From the NCBI RefSeq assembly GCF_028640845.1, contig NC_080546.1, positions 76,263,551 through 76,327,550 on the forward strand: DNA of 64,000 nucleotides, in the 5' to 3' direction. The translations under genes and the position numbers were made by a program. Shown here in pieces: positions 54,214 to 64,000 of the stretch. Below the pieces are notes generated by a model. It was not told the origin of the DNA and made no database searches. It saw only the letters and a list, made by a program, of their open reading frames with translations. Each line of letters starts with the position of its first letter. Positions within the stretch are counted from its first letter, which is position 1. This DNA comes from Ahaetulla prasina (taxonomy: Eukaryota > Chordata > Lepidosauria > Squamata > Colubridae).

Positions 54214-56676
54214 CAGTGGTGGGATTCAAACTTTTTAACAACCGGTTCTGTGGGTGTGGCTTATTTTTGGGCATGGCTTGGTGATGTGACTGGGTGAGCA
54301 TGGCTAGCTGGTCATGTGACTTTTTAAAAAAAATTATATCCCACCCTTCTCCGAAGACTCAGGGCAGCTTACACTGTGTTAAGCAATAGTCTTCATCCAT
54401 TTGTATATTATAAACAAAGTCAATTTTATTGCCCCCAACAATCTGGGTCCTCATTTTACCTACCTTATAAAGGATGGAAGGCTGAGTCAACCTTGGGCCT
54501 GGTGGGACTTGAACTTGCAGTAATTGCAAGCAGCTGTGTTAATAACAGACAGACTTAATCTGCTGAGCCACCAGAGGCCCTGGGTGGGCCCTGAGTCACC
54601 AGAGACTGGGTGGGCGTCACTAACTGGTCATGTGACCGGGTGGCTGTGGCTATGTGCATTGGGACTACTCAGAGGGCTAAAAAAGTAATTTCTGACCGGT
54701 CTTTGAACTTTTGACTGGTCCTCGTACTTATGACTATCCTCACATTTATGCCTGTTGCAGCATTCTTAACAACCATGTCACTCATTTCACAACTGTGGTG
54801 CTTCATGTGACCGGGATGTCGTGGCCAGGTGGTCATGTGACATAGTGTCTTTGCCCTAATGAGAGTTTGTTGCATTGGTCGTAAGTGTGAAAAACGGTCA
54901 TAAGTCACTTTTTCAGTGCCACTGAAACTGTTGTAAGTCAATGATTACCTGTACATGCCAGAGCACCTTTGAGGAATTAAAATCATTGCAATGCAATGAT
55001 AACTATCAGCAGCCAACTCTTGCTCATAAAGTGAATCCCTTTAGCATGTCCTCAGTGGGTAGACTAGGCCAAAGCCATGCTGATGAGAAGATCTTTCCTC
55101 TTCTCATTGAGAATGAGGAGAGATCTCATTCTGGTCTACTCAATGAGAAGATCTTTCCTCTTCTCATTGGGTAGACCAGGATGGCCTATGGGCTGGATCC
55201 AAATACGTTGCGGGCTGCATTCGGCCCACAGGCCTTGAGTTTAACACCCCTGGTCTAGTCTCTTCTTAAATGGATGGAAACTTAGCAAGGAGAGAATCAG
55301 CCTAGAACTAAGGAGAAATTCCCTGAAAGTTACAACAATTAACCAGTGGAACAGATTGCCTCCAGAAGCTGTGAATGCTCCAACACTGGAAGCTTTTAAA
55401 AAGAGATTGGACAACCATTTATCTGAAATGGTATAGGGTCTCCTGCCTGAGCGAGGGGATGGACTAGAAGACCTCCCTTCCAACTCTGAATAACATTCTG
55501 AAATAAGTGGAGAATTCTATTCAGTTCAAAGCTCATCTGATGAAGACAAGAGCCGTGATTCCTGGTGGCAGCAGATAATGATGTTCAGCGAGGGCATTCA
55601 AAATATCCAAGGACATTATTAATAAGGCATATCTCGAACAGACACTGGGACCCTGAACGTAACATGATCTCGTATTGTTGTTTTATTTATTTATTATTTA
55701 TTTATTTCTGGTAGAAAGTTTCTATTTTGGTCCAACCCAGAAAAGGTACAGCAAGCGAACGGCAGCTCAAACCGCAGAAGAAACAGCAGACTTCTTGATA
55801 TGACGTGTAACCCTGTAACAAAGAAGGAACTGTTAGGTACAAGCCTGATGGTATGTAGGCCTGATGCCATGAAGGTTGCCAAAAGCTGAAGAGATCAAGA
55901 AACTGGAAAATGAAGAATCTGCTGGTATGTAAAGCAACTGAAGCAAACTCAGCTCTGAAACCAGAAGCTACATTGAATCACAAAAATCTCACAGTTCAAT
56001 ACAAATTCTATTTCCTTATTAAGTGGTGTTGGAAGAAATGACCATCTGGGTTCAGTTCCAAATGGGGAAAAAGACACTGGAAACATGGAGACTGCTTGGA
56101 AAGATGGTTTAATGGTGGACAGGAATCACATAGCTTGAGTTCCTGAAAAGGAGCACATGGCTTGTGTACAATCTGATTTTTGAGTACAATCTGATTTTTA
56201 ATTTAATGGATTTAAAAAAAAAATTTCATAGCATTATTTAAAACATTTTCATTAGGTTTTCATAAAATTCCCCGTGACAATTTAAATTTCTGAAAATATA
56301 CTATTTGTATCGCCCGTGCATAAGTTTAGTTCACGTTACATAAGTGAAACTAAATGGTGCTATAGCAAACAAAACAGCCTCATCCCAGAATAGCTTGCAC
56401 ATCTCCCCCTACACCACCCAGCTGTAACAGACAAGCAGAGCTGGTAGTTGGCACCCCCCCACAACCCAAACCACGCTACATGAGAGGCTTGTGCAGACGA
56501 TACATGGCGCATTACTGTGGAACCAATGGGCGGTTAGAAAATTTTACTACTAACAGAGATACAAAGTGGGCAGTAGGTATAAAAAGGTTGAATATAAAAT
56601 ATATAAAATATAAAAATATTTTATATTTATATAACTATATATAAATATATAAATATATTTATATAAAATATAAAAA
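53948..56676. repeat. Tandem block, unit 1 (about 2.7 kb)
   Basis: Order: Sauria SINE 3' part; CAGTGGTGGG MITE left end (54214) with nested minus-strand tRNA SINE (54334-54582); ACTTATGACC-type repeat (54690-54955); palindromic GAGAAGATCTTTCCTC segment (55075-55180); CR1 3' end (55262-55490); a stretch to 55978 shared with unit 2; 55979-56380 without counterpart in unit 2; then shared sequence again (CACAACCCAAACCACG near 56460). Confidence 0.85.
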
Positions 56677-59019
56677 GCTCCCGTTACTTGTCCCAGCTTC
56701 TGCCAACTTAGCAGTTTCAAAAGCACGTAAAAATGCAAGTAGAAAAAATAGGGACCACCTTTGGTGGGAAGGTAACAGTGTTCTGTGCGCCTTTGCCGTT
56801 GAGTCATGCCAACCACATGACCACGGAGACGTCTTTGGACAGCGCTGGCTCTTCGGCTTTGAAACGGAGATGAGCACCGCCCCCTAGAGTCGGCAACGAC
56901 TAGCACGTATGTGCGAGGGGAACCGTTACTTTATACTTATATACAGTGGTGGGGTTCAAACTTTTTATAACGGTTCTGTGGGTGTGGCTTATTTTTGGGC
57001 ATGGCTTGGTGATGTGACTGGGTGAGCATGGCTAGCTGGTCATGTGACTTTTTAAAAAAAATTATATCCCACCCTTCTCCGAAGACTCAGGGCAGCTTAC
57101 ACTGTGTTAAGCAATAGTCTTCATCCATTTGTATATTATAAACAAAGTCAATTTTATTGCCCCCAACAATCTGGGTCCTCATTTTACCTACCTTATAAAG
57201 GATGGAAGGCTGAGTCAACCTTGGGCCTGGTGGGACTTGAACTTGCAGTAATTGCAAGCAGCTGTGTTAATAACTTGAGCCACCAGAGGCCCTGGGCCCT
57301 GAGTCACCAGAGTCACTAACTGGTCATGTGACCATTGGGACTACTCAGAGCTAAAGGTCTTTGCACTTTTGACTGGTCATCATACTTATGACTATCCTCA
57401 CATTTATGCCTGTTGCAGCATTCTTAACAACCATGTCACTCATTTCACAACCGTGGTGCTTCATGTGACCGGGTGGTCGTGTCCAGGTGGTCATGTGACA
57501 TAGTTTCTTTCCCCTAATGAGAGTTTGTTGCAATGGTCGTAAGTGTGAAAAACGGTCATAAGTCACTTTTTCACTGAACAGTGAACAGTGTCACTGAAAC
57601 TGTTGTAAGTCAATGATTACCTGTACAAAAATACAAAAAGCTCCTTTGCTTGCAAAAAGCTGCCCTAAATACCAATCATTAGATTAGAAATACCTGCAAA
57701 CTGTAGTTACAAATCAGGCAGGGTGCCAGAGCACCTTGAGGAATTAAAATAGTTAAAATGCAATGATAACTATCAGCAGCCAACTTTTGCTCATAAAGTG
57801 AATCCCTTTAGCATGTCCTCATTGGGTAGACTAGGCCAAAGCCATGCTGATGAGAAGACCTTTCCTCTTCTCATTGAGAATGGGGAGAGATCTCATTCTG
57901 GTCTACTCAATGAGAAGATCTTTCCTCTTCTCATTGGGTAGACCAGGATGGCCTGTGGGCTGGATCCAAATACGTTGCGGACTGAATTCGGCCCACAGGC
58001 CTTGAGTTTAACACCCCTGGTCTAGTCTCTTCTTAAATGGATGGAAACTTAGCAAGGAGAGAATCAGCCTAGAACTAAGGAGAAATTCCCTGAAAGTTAC
58101 AACAATTAACCAGTGGAACAGATTGCCTCCAGAAGCTGTGAATGCTCCAACACTGGAAGCTTTTAAAAAGAGATTGGACAACCATTTATCTGAAATGGTA
58201 TAGAGTCTCCTGCCTGAGCAAGGGGTTGGACTAGAAGACCTCCCTTCCAACTCTGAATAACATTCTGAAATAAGTGGAGAATTCTACTCAGTTCAAAGCT
58301 CATCTGATGAAGACGAGAGCCATGATTCCTGGTGGCAGCAGATAATGATGTTCAGCGAGGGCATTCAAAATATTCAAGGACATTATTAATAAGGCATATC
58401 TCGAACAGACACTGGGACCCTGAACGTAACATGATCTCGTATTGTTGTTTTATTTATTTATTATTTATTTATTTCTGGTAGAAAGTTTCTATTTTGGTCC
58501 AACCCAGAAAAGGTACAGCAAGCGAATGGCAGCTCAAACCGCAGAAGAAACAGCAGACTCCTTGATATGACGTGTAACCCTGTAATAAAGGAGGAACTGT
58601 TAGGTACAAGCCTGATGGTACGTAGGCCTGATGCCATGAAGGTTGCCGAAAGCTGAAGAGGTCAAGAAACTGGAAAATGAAGAAGCTGCTGGTCTATAAA
58701 GCAACTGAAGCAAACTCAGCTCTGAAACCAGAAGCTACATTGAAACATAAGTTTGAAATTAAATGTATAGCAAAAAAACAGCTCTCCCAGAACAAGCCTG
58801 GCAATTTCACAACCCAAACCACGCCATGATGAGACAGCTTGGTCAGACGACACATGGCATGACATTGTGGAACCAATGACAGTTAGAAAATTTTTACCCA
58901 ATAGAGATACAAAGTGGGCAGGGTATAAAAGGTTGAATATATGGTTGGTAAATATAAGGAACATTTTATAGCTTGAGTGAGTAACTTATATTATATAAAT
59001 ATATTTATATAAATAAGAA
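56677..59019. repeat. Tandem block, unit 2 (about 2.3 kb)
   Basis: Same order as unit 1: Sauria SINE 3' part; MITE (56946); SINE (57060-57293); ACTTATGACC repeat (57355-57625); palindromic segment; CR1 3' end (58025-58260); GCAGAAGAAACAGCAGACTC region; CACAACCCAAACCACGCCAT near 58811. It is shorter through several deletions. Identity to unit 1 is high in the middle. From about 58740 the sequence loses bases relative to unit 1. Confidence 0.85.
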
Positions 59020-59240
59020 GCCCTTCTATTGTCCCAGCTTGCCAACCAGCAGTTTCCATTGCACGAAAATGCAAGAAAAATAGACCACCTTGGTGGGAAG
59101 GCATTTGCCTGGATGCTGAGTCATGGGCCCATGGAGGAGGGACACGCTGATGTTCGGAAGAAAAGAGCTGAGCACCCCAGACTGCGGTGTAACGACTAGC
59201 ACTAGAAGGAGGTGAGCTTTTCTGTTACCTTACCTTTTTC
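59020..59240. repeat. Tandem block, unit 3 start, base-poor copy
   Basis: Begins like units 1 and 2 (TTGTCCCAGCTTGCCAACCA, GACCACCTTGGTGGGAAGG), but many single bases and short groups are missing. It stops before the MITE. Confidence 0.7.
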
Positions 59241-59839
59241 AGATTATCTGTATCCATCCACCAATATCTTATCTTGGCTTGAAACGCCTGCAAGAGTCTA
59301 CCTGATAGGATAGGCTGTTCCGCAGCATTCTTAGCAAGTCATACACATTGTCTCCACTGATTACCATTTGTAGTCACTTTGCATAGTCAGGAAACAGCAG
59401 ACAGATAGTCTCACCCCACAGCTAAAAGAGATGCAAAGACAGTCAAAATAAGAAGTATAACACACCTGGGAATTATCTTTATACTTTTAATTTCCTGCCC
59501 CTCTTCTTCTTTGCCATCAAAAAGGTATATATTCATGAATTTCTTTCAACCCTGTTTTGCTCATATTTGAATCCTTCCTCCCCTCTATTGAAGTTGGAAA
59601 TGGTCCATGCGTTCGCTTTAATAGCATATGATTCATTATCGCAGAGCTGAGATACACCTGTTCCCAAAGTTTGGCTCCACTAGAGAACAACAACCCATCA
59701 GGAACAGGGATGGGAAAACCACACATGTGCAGTAGATTTTCGAACACCCCAAATTTGATACTGAGGCAAAAAACAAAGATTCAGTTCTGATAGAAAAATT
59801 TGCAAAGTTTTGATCCTTAAGTGATTACCCTCCTTCTTT
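59241..59839. other. Unassigned sequence, possibly retroviral
   Basis: The minus strand has an open frame 59517-59747 (FENLLHMCGFPIPVPDGLLF at its start) without a domain I recognise. It lies downstream of an ERV integrase tail on the same strand, where env would be, but I see no env signature. Confidence 0.3.
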
Positions 59840-60160
59840 TCGAGACTATTGGTACGTTAGTCCTGGAAAAGTTGCTTCGACTCACTGGGCCCTTTTACTC
59901 CAGAGTAATAAGTCCAACCTTTTTCAGACTTCTGGATAGCTGTCTCAGTAGTTGACAAGACAATGTGAGGTCCTTCCCAGGTGGGAGTTAGTTTCTCATC
60001 TCTCCAGGTTTATATCAGCCCCCACTGTCCTGCTTTATTGACTACAGCAGGCATTTGATCCAGGGCAAGAATGCCTTTCTGTCACTTAAAATATACCTGG
60101 ACATTACTTAATAACATATAATCTTCATTTATAAAAAGGTTTCACTATAAATATCCATGT
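59840..60160 (-). pseudogene. pol: ERV integrase C-terminal remnant (gammaretrovirus-like)
   Basis: On the minus strand, LTPTWEGPHIVLSTTETAIQ followed by GWTYYSGVKGPSE resembles the SH3-like C-terminal domain of gammaretroviral integrase (family pattern P.WEGP..V.L.T.TA). It is preceded by WGLI, a stop, then TWRDEK. Isolated from the rest of pol; the minisatellite begins where the upstream integrase should be. Confidence 0.6.
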
Positions 60161-60344
60161 ATTATCTATTTCACATATTGTAAATTTCAGCCCATCTTTT
60201 GTTAAAAGCAAGAAAAAAGGACGCAACAACTTGTGCTACAATCAAGAAAAACAATGTGAGAATGACGTTACTCCTATGTATAAAGGAGAACTGAGCACAG
60301 CCATCAAAAGAATAAAATGGCGGTGAAAGAACAACTTGAAATAA

Positions 60345-63300
60345 AACAAACAATGGAGCAGGTGGGGAAAGCCAAACTGTGGAGCAGGTGGGAGACAAAC
60401 TGTGGAACCAGGTGGGGAAGGAAAGCCAAACTGTGGGAACAGGTGGGAGGGAAGCCAAACTGAGGGAACAGGTGGGGAAGAAAAGCCAAACTGTGGGAAC
60501 AGGTGGGGAGAAAAGCCAAACTGGGAGCAGGTGAGGAGACAAACTGAGGGAGCAGGTGGGAGGAAAGCCAAACTGGGAACAGGTGGGAGGAAGCCAAACT
60601 GTGGACAGGTGGGGAGACAAACTGTGGAGCAGGTGGGGAAACAAACTGTGGAAACAGGTGGGGGAAGAAAAGCCAAACGTGGAAACAGGTGGGGGAAGAA
60701 AAGCCAAACTGGGAACAGGTGGGGAAAGCCAAACTGAGGGAACAGGTGGGGAAGAAAAACAAACTGTGGACAGGTGGGGAAAGCCAAACTGAGGAGCAGG
60801 TGGGGAAAGCCAAACTGTGGGAACAGGTGGGGAAGAAAAGCCAAACTGGGAGCAGGTGAGGAGACAAACTGAGGAGCAGGTGAGGAGACAAACTGGGAAA
60901 CAGGTGGGGAAGAAAACTGTGGGAACAGGTGGGGAAGAAAAGCAAACTGTGGGAGCAGGTGGGGAGAAGCCAAACTGAGCAGGTGGGGAGACCAAACTGT
61001 GGACAGGTGGGGAAAAAGCCAAACTGGGAGCAGGTGGAAGAAAAGCAAACTGTGGGAACAGGTGGGGGAGACAAACTGTGGGACCAGGTGGGGAGAAGGT
61101 GGGGAAAAGCCAAACTGTGGGAGCAGGTGGGGAAGAAACCTTTCAAACTGTGGGAGCAGGTGGGGGAGACAAACTGTGAACAGGTGGGGAAGAAAAGACA
61201 AACTGTGGGAAATATCTGCTTGAAGAAAAGCCAAACTGGGAACAGGTGAGGGAGACAAACTGTGGAACAGGTGGGGAAGAAGCCAAACTGTGAGCAGGTG
61301 GGGAAGAAAGCCAAACTGTGGGACCAGGTGGGGAGACAAACTGTGAGCAGGTGGAGACAAACTTTGGGAGCAGGTGGAGACAAACTGTGAACAGGTGGGG
61401 AAGAAAAGCCAAACTGTGGGAGCAGGTGGGGAAGAAAAGCAAACTGTGGGACAGGTGGAGACAAACTGAGGAGCAGGTGGGGAAGAAAAGCCAAACTATG
61501 GGAGCAGGTGAGGAGACAAACTGTGAGCAGGTGGGGAAGAAAACAAACTGTGGGAGCAGGTGGGGAAAAGCCAAACTATGGGAGCAGGTGGAGACAAACT
61601 GTGAGCAGGTGGGGAAGAAAACAAACTGTGGAGCAGGTGGGGAAGAAAACAAACAATGGAGCAGGTGGGGAGACAAACTGTGGAGCAGGTGGGGAAGAAA
61701 AGACAAACTGGGGAGCAGGTGGGGGAGACAAACTGTGGGAGCAGGTGGGAAGGAAAGCCAAACTGTGGGAGCAGGTGGGGAGAGACAAACTGTGGGAGGG
61801 GGAAGAAAAGTCAAACCCAAACAGGTGGGGAGACAAACTGTGGAGCAGGTGAAGAAAAGCCAAACTGTGGAACCAGGTGGGGAAACAAACTGTGGGAAGC
61901 AGGTGGGAAGGAAAGCCAAACTGTGGGAGCAGGTGGGAGAAAAGCCAAACTGGAACCAGGTGGGGAAGAAAACAAACTGTGGAACAGGTGGGGAAGAAAA
62001 ACAAACTGTGGGAAGCAGGTGGGGAAGAAAAGCCAAACTGTGGAGCAGGTGAGGAGACAAACTGTGGGAACAGGTGGGGAAAGAAAAGACAACCTGTGGG
62101 AGCAGGTGGGGAAAGAAAAGAAAAACTGTGGGAACAGGTGGGGAAAGAAGAGCCAAACAATGGGAGCAGGTGATGGGAGACAAACTGTTGGAGCAGGTGG
62201 GGGAAGGAAAGCCAAACTGTGGGAAGCAGGTGGGGAGACAAACTGTGGGGCAGGTGGGGAGAAAAGCCAAACTGTGGGAGCAGGTGGGGAGTCAAACTGT
62301 GGAACCAGGTGGGGAAGAAAGCCAAACTGGGAGCAGGTGGAGACAAACTGTGAGCAGGTGGGGAAAGAAAAGCAAACTGTGGGAAGCAGGTGGGGAGACA
62401 AACTGTGAACAGGTGGGGAAGAAAAGCCAAACTGTGGGAGCAGGTGGGGAAGAAAAGCAAACTGTGGGAGCAGGGGGGGGAAGAAAAGCCAAACTGTGGG
62501 AGCAGGTGGGGGGGAGACAAACTGTGGGAGGTGAGGTGGGGAAAGGAAAGCCAAACTATGAGAGCAGGTGAGGGGAGACAAACTGTGGAAGCAGGTGGGG
62601 GAAGAAAAGCCAAACTATGGGAGCAGGTGGGGGAAGGAAAGCCAAACTGTGGGAGAAGGTGGGGGAAGAAAAGCCAAACTGTGGGAGCAGGTGGGGGGAA
62701 GAAAAGCCAAATTGTGGGGAGCAGGTGGGGAGACAAACTGTGGAAACAGGTGGGGAAGAAAAGCAAACTGTGGGAACAGGTGGGGGAGCAGGTGAGGAGA
62801 CAAACTGTGAACAGGTGGGGAAGAAAAGCCAAACTATGGGAGCAGGTGGGGGAGACAAACTGTGGGAGAACAGGTGGGGAAGAAAAGCCAAATTGTGGGG
62901 AGCAGGTGGGGAAGAAAAGCAAACTGTGGGACAGGTGGGGAGAAGAGCCAAACTGTGGAGCAGGTGAGGAGACAAACTGTGGGAACAGGTGGGGAAGAAA
63001 GTCAAACTGTGGGAGCAGGTGGGGAGACAAACTGGGAGCAGGTGGGGAAGAAAAGCCAAACTGGGACAGGTGGGGAAGAAAGACAAACTGTGAACAGGTG
63101 GGGAGACAAACTGTGGGAACAGGTGGGGAAGAAAAAGCAAACTGTGGAACAGGTGGGGAGAAACAAACTGTGGGAGAAGGTGGGGAAGAAAAGCCAAACT
63201 GTGGAAACAGGTGGGGAGACAAACAGGGAGCAGGTGGGGAAGAAAAGCAAACTGTGGAGCAGGTGGGGAGACAACTGTGGGAGAAGGTGGGGAAGAAAGT

Positions 63301-64000
63301 CAAACTGTGGGAGCAGGTGGGGAAGACAAACTGTGGGAGCAGGTGTGGGCAGGAAAGCCAAACTATGGGAACAGGTGAGGGAAGAAAAGCCAAAATGTGG
63401 GAGCAGGTGGGAGACGGAAAGCCAAACTGTGGGAGCAGGTGAGTGGAAACAAACTGTGGAAACAGGTGGGGGAAGAAAAGCCAAACGTGGAAACAGGTGG
63501 GGAAAAGCCAAACTGTGGGAAGGTGGGGAGAAAACTGTGGGAACAGGTGGGGAAGAAAAGCCAAACTGTGGGAGAAGGTGGGGAAGAAAAGCCAAACTGA
63601 GCAGGTGGGGAGACAAACTGGGAGCAGGTGGGGAAACAATCTGTGGGATCAGGTGGGGGAAGAAAAGCCAAACTGTGGGAGCAAGTTGGGGGGAGACAAA
63701 CTTTGGGGGCAGGTGTGGGAAGGAAAGCCAAACTGTGGGAACAGGTGAGGGGAGACAAACTGTGGGATCAGGTGGGGGAAGAAAAGCCAAACTGTGGGAC
63801 CAGATGGGGGAAGAAAAGCCAAACTGTGGAGCAGGTGGGGGAGACAAACTGGGAACAGGTGGGGAAGAAAGCCAAACTGTGGAGCAGGTGGGGAAGAAAG
63901 ACAAACTGTGGGAGCAGGTGGGGGAGACAAACTGTGGGAGCAGGTGTGGGCAGGAAAGCCAAACTATGGGAACAGGTGGGGGAGACAAACTGTGAGCAGG
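60345..64000. repeat. Minisatellite of 25-31 bp units, about 125 copies, runs off the window
   Basis: Two unit types alternate: a long one of about 31 bp (GTGGGGAAGAAAAGCCAAAC then TGTGGGAGCAG) and a short one of about 25 bp (GTGGGGAGACAAACTGTGGG then AGCAG). Variation is mostly in the length of G and A runs. Most units include CAGGTGGGG. Because the units lack stops in several frames, both strands carry open frames up to 687 codons. These show only Cys/Pro/Phe/Ser-rich or Lys/Gly/Gln-rich repetition and are not credible genes. Confidence 0.95.

Noticed and set aside
60171..63995. Open frames up to 687 codons on both strands (Pro/Cys/Phe-rich and Lys/Gly-rich)
   Set aside because: They arise from stop-free minisatellite units and overlap on both strands and in several frames. 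Frame changes follow homopolymer differences.
60345..64000. CRISPR-like appearance of repeats of about 30 bp
   Set aside because: There are no unique spacers; units are contiguous variants of each other, and the setting is a vertebrate genome.

Overview
The window is intergenic, repeat-dominated DNA from a squamate reptile, most likely an advanced (colubroid) snake. Three things point there. LINE 3' ends carry an (AATAG)n/(ATTCT)n tail, the CR1-L3 'Snake1' type known for seeding this microsatellite in colubroid snakes. Sauria-type SINEs occur together with a Bov-B LINE 3' end. CR1, L2-like, L1 and hAT-type nonautonomous elements are all present at high density. I found no host protein-coding exon and no tRNA, rRNA or CRISPR. 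Every coding stretch I can recognise belongs to a mobile element.

Layout. 0.1-2.3 kb: a perfect 2.19 kb ATTCT pentanucleotide array. 2.3-6.6 kb: AT-rich DNA with LINE ends and an hAT-like element. 6.7-11.6 kb: a young, nearly intact Mag-like Ty3/Gypsy retrotransposon on the minus strand, with identical LTRs and a 5-bp target duplication, nested in the integrase of an older Gypsy element. 12-17 kb: decayed RTE-type LINE, a solo Gypsy LTR, a mariner fossil and a near-perfect palindromic MITE. 17-23 kb: LINE ends, including an L1 with a 16-bp target-site duplication inside a Snake1 LINE, and an L2-like LINE. 23.7-29.1 kb: a second Gypsy element of the same lineage that runs into error-like sequence and is followed by a second, uninterrupted copy of its own left flank. 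29-39 kb: CR1 with an L2-like LINE nested in it, MITEs and unique AT-rich DNA. 39-42 kb: endogenous retrovirus pol fragments broken by a SINE, two hAT-like MITEs and a Bov-B fragment. 44-46 kb: compound microsatellites including (GATA)n. 46-53 kb: mostly unique AT-rich DNA with CR1 and MITE fragments. 53.9-59.2 kb: a tandemly repeated 2.3-2.7 kb block built from SINE, MITE and CR1 pieces. 59.8-60.2 kb: an ERV integrase tail. 60.3 kb to the window end: a minisatellite of 25-31 bp units.

The pieces do not form a pathway. They record successive insertions: older elements (Gypsy integrase, mariner, ERV pol, CR1) are split by younger ones (intact Gypsy, L1, MITEs, SINEs). The long open frames in the pentanucleotide array and in the minisatellite are by-products of repeats whose units lack stop codons. 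Two stretches (about 25.6-28.8 kb and about 58.7-64.0 kb) show a high rate of homopolymer contraction and look like uncorrected single-molecule sequence, so frame breaks there should not be read as biology without checking.
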